Positions 33,020-44,734 of a DNA stretch of 64,000 nt are shown one piece after another. Each line of letters opens with the position of its first letter. The stretch's first letter is position 1. The stretch spans positions 1-64,000 of the forward strand of contig PVNU02000089.1 in the NCBI GenBank assembly GCA_003013855.2. The letters are read 5' to 3'. The notes beneath the pieces are model-generated. The model was not told where the DNA came from. It ran no database searches and saw only the letters and a program-made list of their open reading frames with translations. Both the position numbers and the translations under genes were made by a program. The stretch comes from Liriodendron chinense. Taxonomy: Eukaryota; Streptophyta; Magnoliopsida; Magnoliales; Magnoliaceae.

Positions 33020-33910
33020 AAAATATACCGCTGAGGTGTTATGCAGCTGAGAAGATCTAAAAGTTTCCCTAGTGTTAGGTAGATTTTTAGATCTCCGCTT
33101 CACTTTGCTCCATCCGAAATCATTAAAGTCAAACAATATAATACTAGGGTTTATTTAATTTGAGTGGCCCACCCTTTTCCAATGCATCACCTTGCATTAA
33201 CGGAAACCTTTTGTATGTTGTTGTACCATCTAAAGAGAACTCTTAACTTCGTAATGAAAACTTTTTGCTCACAAACCCATCCATCCAAATGGCTCATTGT
33301 TTTATAGTTTAATATATTTTACCTAACCTGGCAAGAAAAAAAAATTATATTTTACCTATCTAAATGACACTCTTGACTTGGTAATAAAAACCTTTTGCGC
33401 ACACTCACCAAACTAAAATGCTTAACAGAAGAAATCCAACAACGCGATTAAGATTTGCAAAAATCCACCTTTTCAAATGGCATGCTCTCAATTTACCAAT
33501 GTTATATCGAATTCAATACACTTTCCAAAATCATCATGAGCATAGGTTTCGGAGATCATAATCGATAATTCCAATCTATAATTCTGAATTTCCAGCGACA
33601 CTTCTGATATTAAATGAAATTTATTAAATTTGTAGTTTTGGAAAAAAATTACATGAAAACCCTTTGGTTTGTTCGATTTTGGGGTTATAATATAGTTAAT
33701 CTAGTGTACAACATAAAGAATAGAATTTCAGATAGTCCAAGTGAAACTCAAAGTTTTTGGACCCCATTGAGTCATGGTCAGGTTAAGGTTAATGATTTAC
33801 TATTTTAACCCTCTTTGCACAGCTATATTACAATAAAACCCTCAGTTTAGGTATTTTTACATTGTCTTGTACCCAAACTCCAATTTTAGGGATATTAACC
33901 TTGGATTTGA
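33020..33910. other. Non-coding stretch with a weak 130-bp repeat
   Basis: ACTCTTAACTTCGTAATGAA at 33239 and ACTCTTGACTTGGTAATAAA at 33370 are about 130 bases apart, each followed by a similar TTTTGC-CACA phrase. No gene is recognised. Confidence 0.45.
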
Positions 33911-34345
33911 GACTTTTTTTTTTCAAAAATAGATGGGGAATCTCACATAGACTTTATTGTCGCAAAAGCATATACAAAACAGAGATTCGGGACGGGCTCC
34001 ACAAAAATAGATGGGCCTCACCTATCATATGTACTACATGCACCCGAAACATAGCGAGCTCTCACCACCGAAGGACAAAACTGAAACCGCTTCAAGCCCC
34101 CAAAACACAAAGGTTATCAATATTTGTGTAAGGTTATCAGCCCCTTAATGTGATTCGGGAGGCATAAGTCGAGCATGTAGTGTGCATCAGGCCAACAGCC
34201 ACTACCCATACTGGCCAACGCATCCACCACAGCATTACCTTCCCTAAATGCGTGGAAGAAAGAAAGATGAATATTATTTTGGAAACTGCCTCCACAACGA
34301 CGGAGAAATCAGATTGGGCTAGTTACTGCTATGGCGTTCTGCCAA
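33911..34345 (-). pseudogene. LINE RNase H remnant with 3' tail
   Basis: On the minus strand, near 34290-34140, the text SFFHAFREGNAVVDALASMG followed by LDLCLPNHIKG matches the end of the RNase H domain found in plant LINEs (FREGN..AD.LA..G). It lacks the N-terminal RNase H residues, has stops downstream, and runs to a T run at 33911-33920 that would be the A tail. Copia-3 begins right beside it at 34351. Confidence 0.55.
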
Positions 34346-34350
34346 TTCAT

Positions 34351-34957
34351 TGTTGAAACAAAGCCTTCAATCTAAATAATCAGGGGGTTTTGGGCAACCG
34401 ACTGCACTGGTTGGGCAACAAAAATTCACCCCATATTGCATATTGATCTCTGGATAGTCTTTTATGAGTTCGGGAGACCAAACTCTAGGCTTCGGACACC
34501 CGATATTCAACATGCTTTTCACTAAAACTCTCTGGACACTTTTGGCAATGGTGAGGTGATCAATCCCTTGTCATCAGGTGACCGAAGGTATTTTTGGGTG
34601 TCCGATGGTGTCGGTTGCAGTTTCGCAATTTATGGGGTTTTGCATAAATTATTTCTATTTTTTGTTGTAACCTATATAAACGAGTGTAATCAACTTATAG
34701 GGAAAGTTAAGATGTTTCTAAACATGATTAGGGTTTGGAGAGAGGATATTGGTGAGAGAGAGCTTGGGTTTTCTCTTATTTTTACTTGTTGGGTTGTTCA
34801 TCTCTTATACTTCTGAATTCATAGTGATCGCTTTATGCTGTGGTTTTTTCCTGTAAGGGTTTTTCCACGTAAATTCAGATTGTCTCGTGTGTGCGATTGC
34901 TTGTGCGATTATATTACTTGTTTGATTTTACTTTGTGCTTCCACGAGATTCCTAACA
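34351..34957 (+). repeat. Copia-3 5' LTR
   Basis: 607 bp, TGTTGAAACA to TTCCTAACA. A TATA-like CCTATATAAACG lies at 34671-34682 ahead of TGTAATC. Confidence 0.9.
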
Positions 34958-35011
34958 AGTGTTATCAGAGATCACGTTGGGTAGCAATTCAGAATCTGAA
35001 GACAAGCTTCA

Positions 35012-35825
35012 ATGTCATCTAGCATGAAGTTCGATGTGGAGAAGTATTCCGGCAAAAATAATTTTGAATTATGGAAGGTGAAGATAGAAGGCCTTCTAGT
35101 TCAGCAAGGGCTGGAAGAAGCACTTGAAAAGCGACCAGAATCTATGTCAGAAGAAGAGTGGATGAAACTTGACAAGAATGCCAAAATCTCTATTCAATTA
35201 TGTTGGATGGTTGATATATACATTGGTAAAGCTAGAGAATGTTTGTGCGAAGAAATCTCTAGAAAACTAGTTGCATTTGATGCTACAATTGTTCAACCTG
35301 AGGATGATGAAAGGGACTGATGTTGAGAATCACATCAGCACTTTTAACAAGCTCATTTGCTAGTTACTAAACATGAAAGAACAATTGAATGATGAATAAT
35401 AGGCATGCATCTTGTTGAATTCACTTCCAGGATCATATGAATAGTTTAAGGATTCCTTGTGTACTGAAAGAGAGACCATTAACATACCTGACATCTTTGC
35501 CCTTCAGTTGAAGGCCATGAGAAATAAGAGTGGTAACGTAAGGTCCTCTTCAAATTCACTGATTACGAGGGGGAGGAATTCTGATCGGGATATTGAATTC
35601 TCCAGGTCAATATCCAAGTCTAAAGACAAGGGGAAGGACAAGCTGAAGTATTGGGCGTGTGGCCAGACTGGGCACATGAAACGAGATTATAAGAATACCA
35701 AGAATAAGAAAGAGAAGGCAGGAGAATCCTCAAGGGAGACCAATACCGCAGAATCATCCGAGTGCAGTACTGATGTGTGGGAAGTTTTAACGGTATCGAA
35801 GACTGAATCTCTCAGCGTTGAGTGA
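35012..35825 (+). pseudogene. Copia-3 gag and zinc knuckle (broken)
   Basis: MSSSMKFDVEKYSGKNNFEL opens the typical gag, followed by LWKVKIEGLLVQQGLEEALE and MSEEEWMKLD; it stops at 35318. After a stop-rich gap, 35457-35825 continues with the Lys/Ser-rich region. The knuckle reads YWACGQTGHMKRDY: the CX2C and final Cys are damaged, so zinc binding should be lost. Confidence 0.88.
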
Positions 35826-36194
35826 GTCATGGACTCCGAATTCTCGTTTCACATGTGCCCTGATCGGAACATCTTTACTTCATAAAGGAAAGCAATTCGA
35901 TATTTTTAGGTGATGACTACGCCTGCAATGTTGTAGGGATTGGATCAGTGCACTTTAAAATGTTCGATAGAATCGAACGGACCTTAACAGAAGTGAGGCA
36001 CGTTCCTATGCTAAGGAAAAATCTGATTTCTCTTAGTGCACTCGAGGCGATGGGGTGAAAGTTTGCTGATTTTGATCGGTTTTGTAAGGTTTCAAAGGGG
36101 CTCTTTTAATTATGAAAGACAACAGCATGAAAATATTTATAGGTTGATTGGAAGTGCTTTATCAGGTGGAGCTGCAATGAGTGTAGAAGATTCT

Positions 36195-37103
36195 ACGTCT
36201 GCACACTCTTGGGCCACATGAGCGAGCAGGGTATGAAGATACTTTTCGATCATTCTTTGATTCCAATTTTTAAATGCATGGACTTTAGTATATGTGAGCA
36301 TTGCATGTATAATAAACAATCTAGGTTATCTTTTAAAATGGAGAAACATGTTTGTAAAGGGGTTCTAGAGTGTTCATTCAAATGTATGGGGGTCGTCATC
36401 CGTAGTTTCTATTGGAGGGTCATCATGGTTCATGTCTTTTATTGACGACTACAGTAGAAAGGTTTGGGTTTATTTTTTAAAAACTAAATCTAATGTTTTC
36501 ACCACTTTCAAGCATTAGAAAGTGATGACGAAAAATCAGTCAGAGCAGAAATTGAAAGTGCTGAGAATAGATAATGGTAGAGAGATCACTTCAGGAGAGT
36601 TCAATCGATATTCTAAGGATGAAAGGATCATGAGGCACAACACAATGCGCCACACACCAAAGCAGAATAATGTGGCTGAGCGGATGAGTCGGACCCTCTT
36701 GGAGAGAGCCCGATCCATATGGAGTAATGCTAGGTTGGATAAAGAACTATGGACTGAGGCCATTAACATGTCTTGTTACCAAATAAATCGGTCCCTTTTT
36801 ATGCCTATTGATTGTAAGATCTTATAAGAAGTGCGGAGTCATCATTCGAATGATTACTCAAGTCTACGAGTGTTTGGTTGTGAGGCTTACTTTTATGTAC
36901 CGTCGATTGAGAGAGATAAGCTAGACCAAATGGCCAGAAAATGTATCTTTGTTGGCTATGGTGATGGTGTGAAGGGTTACAGGTTGTACGACCCTATCAC
37001 ACGAGAAATCACCTTGAGGCACGATGTCAAGATTTATGAAGGCTCCTTATTTCGAAAGGATGTGCCAAAAGAACCGAAAAAATTAAAGATTGTGGACATC
37101 TAG
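36195..37103 (+). pseudogene. Copia-3 integrase (broken)
   Basis: LGHMSEQGMKILFDHSLIP and ICEHCMYNKQSRLSF form the pre-integrase zinc region. The core shows FIDDYSRKVWVYFLK, a stop at 36517, LKVLRIDNGREITS (RSDNGGE in intact elements, so a Gly is changed) and TPKQNNVAERMSRTLLERAR. The C-terminal part (LRVFGCEAYFYVPS, KCIFVGYGDGVKGYRLYDP) follows after a stop at 36826. Confidence 0.9.
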
Positions 37104-37379
37104 AAAGGCAGAGATGAGATACGAGTTGAGACTGAGATACAAATAGAGGAACAGGATAGGGTGGAGCAGCCACCTATGCGAAGAAATTCGCCTAGAAATC
37201 GCAAGTTACCTGTGAGGTAGAAGGATAACTCGAACGTTGGATTCGCCCTTATTACAAATGAGGGAGATTTGTCTACCTTTCAAGAGGCATTTAATAACAT
37301 AGATGCCGAAAAATGACAGATGACAATGCAAGACAAGATGGACTCTCTGTATCAAAATGAGCCATGAGGGCTAGTGGAG

Positions 37380-38760
37380 CTTCCAATGGGCCCAAAAGTG
37401 ATTGGATGTAAATGAATTTTTTGAAAGAAACAAGATAGGTACAAGGCTAGATTGGTGGCGAAGGGATATGTTCAGCGAGAAGATATGGACTTCAGTAAGA
37501 TATTTGCATTAGTTGTGATGCAAGTATCTATCAAGTTTGTGTTAGCTTTAATTGCCCAACACGACCTCGAGCTGGAATAGATAGATGTGAAGACCGCTTT
37601 CCTACATGGGAAATTGGATGAATATATTTATATGATGCAATCAAAGGTTATACTGTACAAGGGGTAGAGAAAAATTTTATAGGTTGAGGAGGTCATTATA
37701 TGGCTTTAAACAATCACCTAGGCAGTGATACAAAAAATTTGATTCCTTCATGATGAGTCAGGACTTTTTCATGAGCGAGTATAATCACTATGTTTATTAT
37801 AAGGCACTAAGTGATGTGAAGTTTATAATACTGGTGTTATACATTGATGAGATGCTTATTGTCAGTCATATCATATCTGATATTGATGTGTTGAAGACTC
37901 AGCTTTCAAGGACATTTGAGATGAAGAATTTGGGGGCGGCAAAAATGGTTCTTAGCATTGATATACACATAGATAGGAAGAAGAGTAGGTTTTGACTATC
38001 TCAGGCTGAATACCTTGGGAAGGTATTGGTGAAGTTTGGGATAGATACGAAGCTGGTTAGCATTCCCCTCGTAGCTCATTTCAAGATTTCTTTAAAACAA
38101 TGTCCTAAATCAGATTAAGAAAACAAGATATGTCTCATGTGCCTTATTCGAGCATAGTGGGCAGCTTAATGTATGCTATGATTTTTACAAGACCTGATAT
38201 TTCACACGTAGTCGATGTTGTAAGTAGATCCATATCTAACCCCGACAAGCAACATTGGGAGAGGCAGTGAAATGGCTACTTCAGTATATCTATGGTACAC
38301 AAGACTACGTCTTGACACTCCAAATGTTTAAGGATAAATTGGTAGGGTACGTTGATTCAGATTACGCAGGTAGTGTGGATTGTATGAGATTGACTTTCGG
38401 TTACTTATTTGTGTTAGCGGGTGGAGCAATTAGTTAGATGTACAGACTTCAGTCGGTGGTGGCTCTGTCCACTACTAAAGTGGAATATATGGCGGTGATA
38501 GAAGAATTCAAGGAGATTGTTTGGTTGAGGGGCATGATAAATCAGTTAGGTCTTCAACAGAAGGTTATGCCGGTTAATTGTTTTAGCTCTAGTGCTATAA
38601 ATTTAGCTAAAAAATCAATTTATCACTCTCATACTAAACACATTGATGTGCATCATCATTTTTATCCAACAGGTGCTTGAGGAATGAGGTGAGGCTCTGG
38701 AGAAAATTCACACCAGCGTGAATCTAACGGATATGCTTACCAAAGTGGTTCCTGCAGAGA
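37380..38760 (+). pseudogene. Copia-3 reverse transcriptase and RNase H; catalytic motif changed
   Basis: The RT texts VIGCK, RYKARLVAKGYVQRE and IDVKTAFLHGKLDE are split by stops. The active-site motif reads LVLYIDEMLIVS where functional Copia RTs have YVDDML, so the second catalytic Asp is Glu. RNase H shows GYVDSDYAGSVDCMR, ALSTTKVEYMAV (TEAEY in intact copies, so a catalytic Glu is altered) and AINLAKKSIYHSHTKHIDV. Confidence 0.9.
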
Positions 38761-38911
38761 AGTTCAAATTTTACCTAAATTATCTGGGATTAGTGAAGAA
38801 GAATGAAGATACAGGCAGTGGGCACGAGAAGCAGTGGAGCTATGATTGAAGAAGAGATGATGAATGAAGCAAAGGAATGATGGAGTCGGTGATTGAAGCC
38901 TCAATGGATAT

Positions 38912-39490
38912 TGTTGAAACAGAGCCTTTAATTTGAAAATTCGGGGTTTCGAACGACCGACCGCACTGGTTGGGCAACCGAAATTCAACCCATATTGCAG
39001 ATCGGTCTCTAAACAGTTTTCGACAAGTTCGGGCGCCCGATATTCGACGTGTTTTTTGGAAAAAAGAAAAAAAAACTCTCTGAACACTTTCGGCAATAGT
39101 TAGGCAATCAATCCCTAGTCATCGAGCAACCAAAGGTATTTTTAGGCACCCGACGGTGTTGGTTGAAGGTTCACAGTTTACTTGGTTTTGCGAAATTGTT
39201 TCTATTTTCAGTTATAGCCTATAGAAACAGGTGTAGTCGGGTTATAGGGTAAGCTAAGACGTTTCTAAAAGTGATTAGGATTTGGAGAGAGGATATCGGT
39301 GAGAGAGCTTGGGTTTTCTCTTGTTTTTACTTCGTTGGGTTGTTAATCTCTTGTACTTCTAAATTCATAGTAATCGCTTTATGCAGTGGTTTTTTTTCTT
39401 GTAATTGTTTTTCCACATAAATTCAAATTGTCTTGTGCAGACTGTGTTACTTGTTTGATTTTACTCTGTGCTTTTGCAAAATTCCCAACA
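38912..39490 (+). repeat. Copia-3 3' LTR
   Basis: 579 bp, TGTTGAAACAG to TTCCCAACA. It is clearly more diverged from its partner LTR than the two Copia-1 LTRs are from each other. Confidence 0.9.
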
Positions 39491-39654
39491 TCCATGTCCT
39501 TTCTGCGGATGATTGTTATGCAGCTAGTAGCTAGTGCCTAGGTATAGCCGCCATTTTTCTGGAAGACTGATGCCTAACCTATTTGGTGGGCTGATTTGTG
39601 GTTGGTGGCTACCGGGTTTGTGGTAGGTGGCTACTGTGTGATGCAATCTTCTGG

Positions 39655-40010
39655 GGGAGTGTGGATCGTTTGTGTTAAAAGCACAGAAAATTCCAGTGTC
39701 GGCGCTTCATATTGGTACACGTTATTTACATTGACTTCAGCTCACAAAATATGCTGAATTTCTCACCCAAATGGATACGCAGCAGAATTTTTAACATGTG
39801 GAACTTTGCTGGACCCACAGTGATATTTGTGTTAGATTCATACCATCCATCAATTTTTCCAGATAATTTTAGAGCACTAGTCCAAAATTAAGTTACATCC
39901 AAAGTCCAAATGAGCCATACCACAGAAAGCCATGAGAATTAAATAAATTGCCGTTGAAACCTTCTTGAGGCCAACCGTGAGGCTTCTTTGTCATCTAACC
40001 TGTTCACAAG
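39655..40010 (+). repeat. Third, diverged copy of part of the terminal duplication
   Basis: AAAAGCACAGAAAATTCCAG, ATTGGTACACGTTATTTAC and CAGCTCACAAAATATGC parallel 3830-4200 and 63840-64000 with clear divergence. The second half is a left half of the palindromic MITE (39815-40010). Confidence 0.75.
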
Positions 40011-40039
40011 GCTTAGAAAAAGAATGGCAATAGAAATCG

Positions 40040-40400
40040 CAATAACAAAATGATCTAATCAATCCTTGATTTAGTGTTATTTTCTATAGCCATTTTTTTC
40101 CAAGCCATGAATTTGATGGTTAAAATCATCTGACAAAGCCATTGTTTATGTCATAATCAACCAATGATGGGTGCTAAGAAATAGATGTGGATCAAATCGT
40201 TAAATGGAGCTATTTTTGCCCAAACGATTTCGACTGTCCATAATAAAGGCTATTGATCAAAAAATTAAATGCTAGTGGATGTGATGTTAGTGTGGTAACC
40301 CATGAAATGTTTGTTGGAGTTGATGAACAGTCTTGATGAGTAGACTGGATAGTCTAAGTTTCTCAGTGCAACTAGGAGCACTGTACTTAATCCCCTGAGA
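40040..40400. repeat. Dispersed repeat shared with 58095-58420
   Basis: ATGATCTAATCAATCCTTGA, GTGTTATTTTCTATAGCCAT and AGGCTATTGATCA occur in the same order in both places with perhaps a quarter of the bases changed. There is no coding sequence. Confidence 0.7.
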
Positions 40401-40579
40401 GCGAGAAGCATTCTCTAAAATGCATCTTTCTAAAATTGGGATACTTCTGATGTAAATTCGTGAAAAAAAAAGTTGATATTTTTAAAATCCCAAATAATAT
40501 CCCGACAATAATGTTTGATCAAAATCTTGTTAATAATATGGTAGGATTTAAAAAATGTGGGTCACGTTTGTCACACTTA

Positions 40580-41870
40580 TTGTCCATTCTTTTTCTAAAA
40601 TAGTGGATAGACCTGATCAGATGGGAACTCTCTCAAGGAAAAGGCTATTGTCGCACCTAATGAGGATAACCACAGCTCCATGCAATTGGGTCCACTCACT
40701 TTTTTTTTAATTTTTTTTTTGGGTCCACTAACATTTATTAACTGCGACTTTTGGTACGACTGGATTGTGATTTTTTTTTTATTGGGATAGTTTTGCAATA
40801 AAATCATGAAAAATTAGAAACTGCCGGTTCAAGATAATATTGTTTGATCAAAATTCTGTAATAATATTGTAGGATTTCAAAAAGGTGGTGATATCTGTTA
40901 CAATGATTGTCCAACCTTTTTCTAGAAAGGGGGACCATATATGGACGGTAGCAACATTTGTTACAATTATTGTGGACCATGGACAGTATCTGCATTTGTC
41001 ACAATTAATGTCCAGCCTTTTTGTCTAAAATGGTGGCTTGGACGGCTGGATCTATATATTAATAAAACAAAATAAAACAGGAATAAAAGTATCTACTCTT
41101 CGAGCTTTCAAACTGTGGGAAACGCCATGGATCCGGCTAACACGAATACCCCCAGCTCTATGCAGTTGGGTCCACATTCATCAAGAGTAAGCCTTCAGGG
41201 GCTATGTGGGCCAACCGTGATGTCAGGGTTTTATCCATGCCGTTCATCTAGTTTTTCAGATCATTTTAGTGTATAAGCCCAAAAATGAGGTAGATTCAAG
41301 GCTTGAGTGGACCATACAATGGGGATTGAACTTCTACCATTAAAAACTTCTTGGAGCCACAAAAATTTTAGATCAAGCAAACAATTGTGTTTTCCTTTCA
41401 TCCAGGTCTATGTGACCTTATGAACAAGTTGGATGGCAAATAAACATCACGATGGACCCTACGAAGGCTTCAACGGTGGGCATAATTATTAGCACTACTA
41501 CATGTGGTATGGTCCACTTGAGCCTTGAATCTACGTCATTTTTGGGCTCATACCCTAAAATGATCCGGAGCAATGGATGAACGGCATGGATAAGACCCAT
41601 AAATCACAGTGGCCCCACAGAGCCCCTGCCTAGAAGGATTTCCGTCCAGGCAGGGGCAAGACGCAAGCCACTCCGGTACACCTCCCTAATCCTCCATAAT
41701 GCAGCGGCCTAATACACCAAACTCTTTGGTCCATGTTTTATACGTGAAATCAGCTAGATCCACAACTTAGGTGGGCCACACTATAGGAACTATGAGGTGG
41801 GGATGCCAAATGTATGTTTGTGTGTGCGGCCATTATAGCTTGTACCTTTCATCAAAGTGTCATGAAAGTT
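40580..41870 (+). repeat. Diverged paralogue of 1650-2060, interrupted by a MITE
   Basis: The left part (CCACAGCTCCATGCAATTGGG and a second version at 41150) and the right part from 41660 (CACCTCCCTAATCCTCC, GCAGCGGCCTAATACACC, ATGTATGTTTGTGTGTG) parallel 1805-2060. The MITE at 41207-41635 lies between parts that are contiguous in the terminal copies. Confidence 0.7.
41207..41635. mobile_element. Palindromic MITE copy 13
   Basis: GGGCCAACCGTGATGTCAGG to AATCACAGTGGCCCCACAG, about 430 bp, with full centre (CATCCAGGTCTATGTGACC, GTTGGATGGCAAATAAACA). Confidence 0.7.
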
Positions 41871-41919
41871 TGTAATATTTACAACAAACTTAGACTGATT
41901 AAAAACAGTGATATTACAC

Positions 41920-41946
41920 AAAAAAAAAAAAAAAAAAAAAAAAAAA
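41920..41946. repeat. Poly-A run
   Basis: About 27 A. Confidence 0.9.
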
Positions 41947-41949
41947 CTA

Positions 41950-42645
41950 AAATATCGTGGAATTATTGGGAAACTTTCAAAATATAGAGATATTTAAAAG
42001 AATGCACTTTTATTGCCGTATAATAGCGATGTTACTGCAAAAATAGTAAAATACTTAAGGAATTTGGTGCATGTGTGTGTGTGTGTGTTTTAATTTAGAA
42101 TAAATATTTTATTTTTTTTCCCTATTTTTTGGATAATAACTTGAGAAAAATCTCAAATTTTGAAAATCACCCTAGAAATTTCCATGCTGAGAAATTAACC
42201 GGAACAAGATTTGTCACTATGACTAAAAACCTTTCAGAATGATTAAGACTGATTAATCATGAACTTACTTGATATTTGGTGCAACCAAACACGGCCTTAA
42301 TTATTTCAATGCTCAACTATTTTAAATGTTCTTGAATTAAGTTGTTTATTTAATTACTGAAATACAACGTGGAGTGAAGAGAAGACGGTGTTGAGCTTCC
42401 AAATTACTGAAGCCAGCCAGACATGGATTTGAGCTTCCACTTTTTTTAATTACTACATCATGCAAATAGAGATGACAAGGGACAAGCACATCAACTATCC
42501 ACGTTAAATGAAAATTTCCAAAGATCAATGGAATTTGTTGAGAATTTTGGGGTAGGGGGGACAAGTCAGACCAATGGTTTGGACATCGAATTGCGGGGCC
42601 TACACAGCTGAGTGAGAGCATGGCATGGGTGGCCATCCCTCACCA
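41950..42645. other. AT-rich non-coding stretch, no gene seen
   Basis: A short (GT) run lies at 42071-42088. CCAAACACGGCCTTA at 42287 resembles one end of a Tourist-type MITE, but no matching left end is found. Confidence 0.45.
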
Positions 42646-42647
42646 GA

Positions 42648-43320
42648 TAGGGCTGTCAATGGGCTGAGCCGACCCGCAGGCTTTCTGACCTAGACAGCTT
42701 CGGACTGGTCTTGAGCTCATGCATAAAGCACGAGAGCTGGGCCCACAACTAAATTTCAAGCCAGATTTCTTGGGCACCGCACATTCATGGCCACACCTAA
42801 TGAATAACCCAGAGCTCTCACAGGATGGCCGGCCCCAGGTCTAGCTCATGCTCGGGCTTATTAATCTTGGGCCATCATGATTGTGGACCGTGCTCAGGGC
42901 TAAGTTTTATTTTGGAATTTTAGGACAAGGACAGACGTTGGTATGGTATGGCCTTCCCTTTCATAGCCCAAACCAGAGCTTGCATAGACGGGTCGGACTC
43001 GGTCTAGCTCAGGCTCAGGCTTGCTAACCTTGGCCCATCATGGTTCAGTCCCATTCTCAGGGCTAAGTTTTAATTTAGGGTCAGAACATGTACAGACCTT
43101 GGTTCAGTGAGGCCTGCCCGTTGACAACCCAACGCAGAGCTTGCATAAAAGGCCTGGGGTCAGTCTATCTCAGGCTTGGGCTTGCTAGGCTTGGACCAGT
43201 TTATCTCACGCTTGGGCTTGCTAGGCTTGGACCATTATGGTCCATGCAGTCCATGCTCTAGGCCAAGTTTTATTTTGGGGACAGTACATGTAGAGACCTT
43301 GGTATTACTGTGACAAGGAC
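42648..43320. mobile_element. hAT-type left end with internal tandem repeats
   Basis: TAGGGCTGTCAATGGGC at 42648 is the same terminus as in the hAT element at 44477-48844. No matching right end or target duplication is found, so this is a fragment. Confidence 0.5.
42839..43310 (+). repeat. 162-bp tandem repeat, three units
   Basis: Units start at 42839, 43001 and 43163 (GTCTAGCTCATGCTCGGGC, GTCTAGCTCAGGCTCAGGC, GTCTATCTCAGGCTTGGGC). Each has CAGGGCTAAGTTTTA or a variant about 65 bases in and, in units 1 and 2, AGAGCTTGCATA near the end. Unit 3 carries an internal doubling of CTTGGGCTTGCTAGGCTTGG. A degenerate unit may precede at about 42700. Confidence 0.85.
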
Positions 43321-43654
43321 CTGTGAAAAAAAAAGCTCTGCAGGGTTCATGATGGTGAGTGTTTGACATCCACCCATCTATCATTTTCACATGTTGATGT
43401 TAGGTCGTAAGCCCAAAAACTCAGGCCCATTGAAACCTTTCTAGGGCCCATGCTAAGTTTCATTCGCAATCCAACCGTTCACAAGATGAGTCCCACTGGA
43501 AGAAAGGAAAACCAAACATTATTCCGATGGTAGCGCCTCCATCCCCACTTTATCTGGTCGAGTTTGGATTGGCCTAACAGGAGATGCTGCAAATTATGAA
43601 CGGGCGGATGTCATGGGCCCGGGTTCGGTGGATCCGGGTGGGATCCCTGAATGT

Positions 43655-44390
43655 GCGCCCACCGTGATCTATGTTCCCTACATCCACACTGTCCAACCTT
43701 TTTGAAAGCGAATTCAGATCATCTGCTCGGAATCAACAGGATTTTCCTGTTTGCTAATACCTGATTGGTCAACACTGAATGCATTTAAGGCAGCACTAAG
43801 TCAGTGCCCTCTCCAACCAACACGCTAACAGTGGATGCTTTGTGTGACTAACCGGGTGGGTGAATTGCGGTACTAACCGGGTGTGTGAGTTGCATGACTA
43901 AGGCAATAAAGATTTACCTCTAAAAAAAAATATGTAGTCGGTGCTAACAATGTCACTGCTGAGCTGGACCAATTGGCAAACAGAAAAATCCTGTTGAGAC
44001 CGAGCAGACATCCAGACTCTTTGAAAGCTAAGATCCCAAAAATGAAGTAGATCCAAATCTCAGTTGGACCATACCACATGAAACAGTAGTGATTGACCAT
44101 TAAAAACTTCTTGCGGACCATCAAAGTTTTGGATCAGGCTGATATTTGTGTAGGACTTTCATCCAGGTCTTTGTCACCCTATCGAAAGGTTGGATGGTAA
44201 ATAGACATTTCTGTGCCGCAAGAAATTTTCATGCTAGGTTCAATCACCACTCATTCCTGTGGTATGGTACAACTGAGATTTGGATCTGCTTCATTTTTTG
44301 GGATCTTGTCCTGAAATGAGCTGCCAAAATAGTTGGACGGTGTGGATGTAAGGAACAAACATCACGGCAGACCCCACTCAGGGATCCCGC
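43655..44390. mobile_element. Palindromic MITE copy 14 split by another inverted-repeat element
   Basis: The left end (CGCCCACCGTGATCTATG) at about 43658 and the right part from AAAAATGAAGTAGATCC (44038) to CATCACGGCAGACCCCACTC frame an insertion at 43703-44030. The flanking text GGGATCCCTG/CAGGGATCCC is itself inverted. Confidence 0.55.
43703..44030. mobile_element. Inverted-repeat element with about 65-bp arms, holding a SINE fragment
   Basis: The left arm has TCTGCTCGGAATCAACAGG and ATTTTCCTGTTTGC; the right arm has their complements GCAAACAGAAAAATCCTGTT and GACCGAGCAGA. Inside, at about 43820-43920, lie SINE-type phrases (GTGTGACTAACCGGGTGGG, GTTGCATGACTAAGGC). Confidence 0.6.
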
Positions 44391-44734
44391 CCATCTGGGT
44401 TGATCGCCAGGGATCCACCGAAGTACGGGACGTCACACACACGTCACGTGGGCTGCAAAGAGCTTTTTGCTTCACATAGGGGTGTCAATGGGCCTGGTTA
44501 GGGCCGGGCCAAGTTCCGTCCAAGCTCAGCCCGCATTTTCTAATCAACACCCAAGCCCGGCCGGGCCTGTGATGGGCCAAAATAATCTGGCCCAAACCTG
44601 GCCTGGATTCTTACCGTAGGTCCCAGCCCCAGCCCGAGCCCGAGTCCAAGATGTCCTGTACACGGGTTTTTCTGCCACAGTGATGCTTGCGTGATATTTT
44701 ATTAAAAAGTTAAAACGAACAAGAATGGCAGCTA

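Larger units (their letters stand above)
34351..39490 (+). mobile_element. Copia-3: LTR retrotransposon, heavily decayed
   Basis: Plus-strand element with LTRs 34351-34957 and 38912-39490 and near-matching five-base flanks TTCAT/TCCAT. The primer binding site TGTTATCAGAG (34960-34970) is one base off the initiator-Met type. Gag, knuckle, integrase, RT and RNase H texts follow in Copia order but with many stops and frameshifts, and the protease is barely readable. It looks older than Copia-1 and Copia-2 by amount of decay. Confidence 0.93.
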
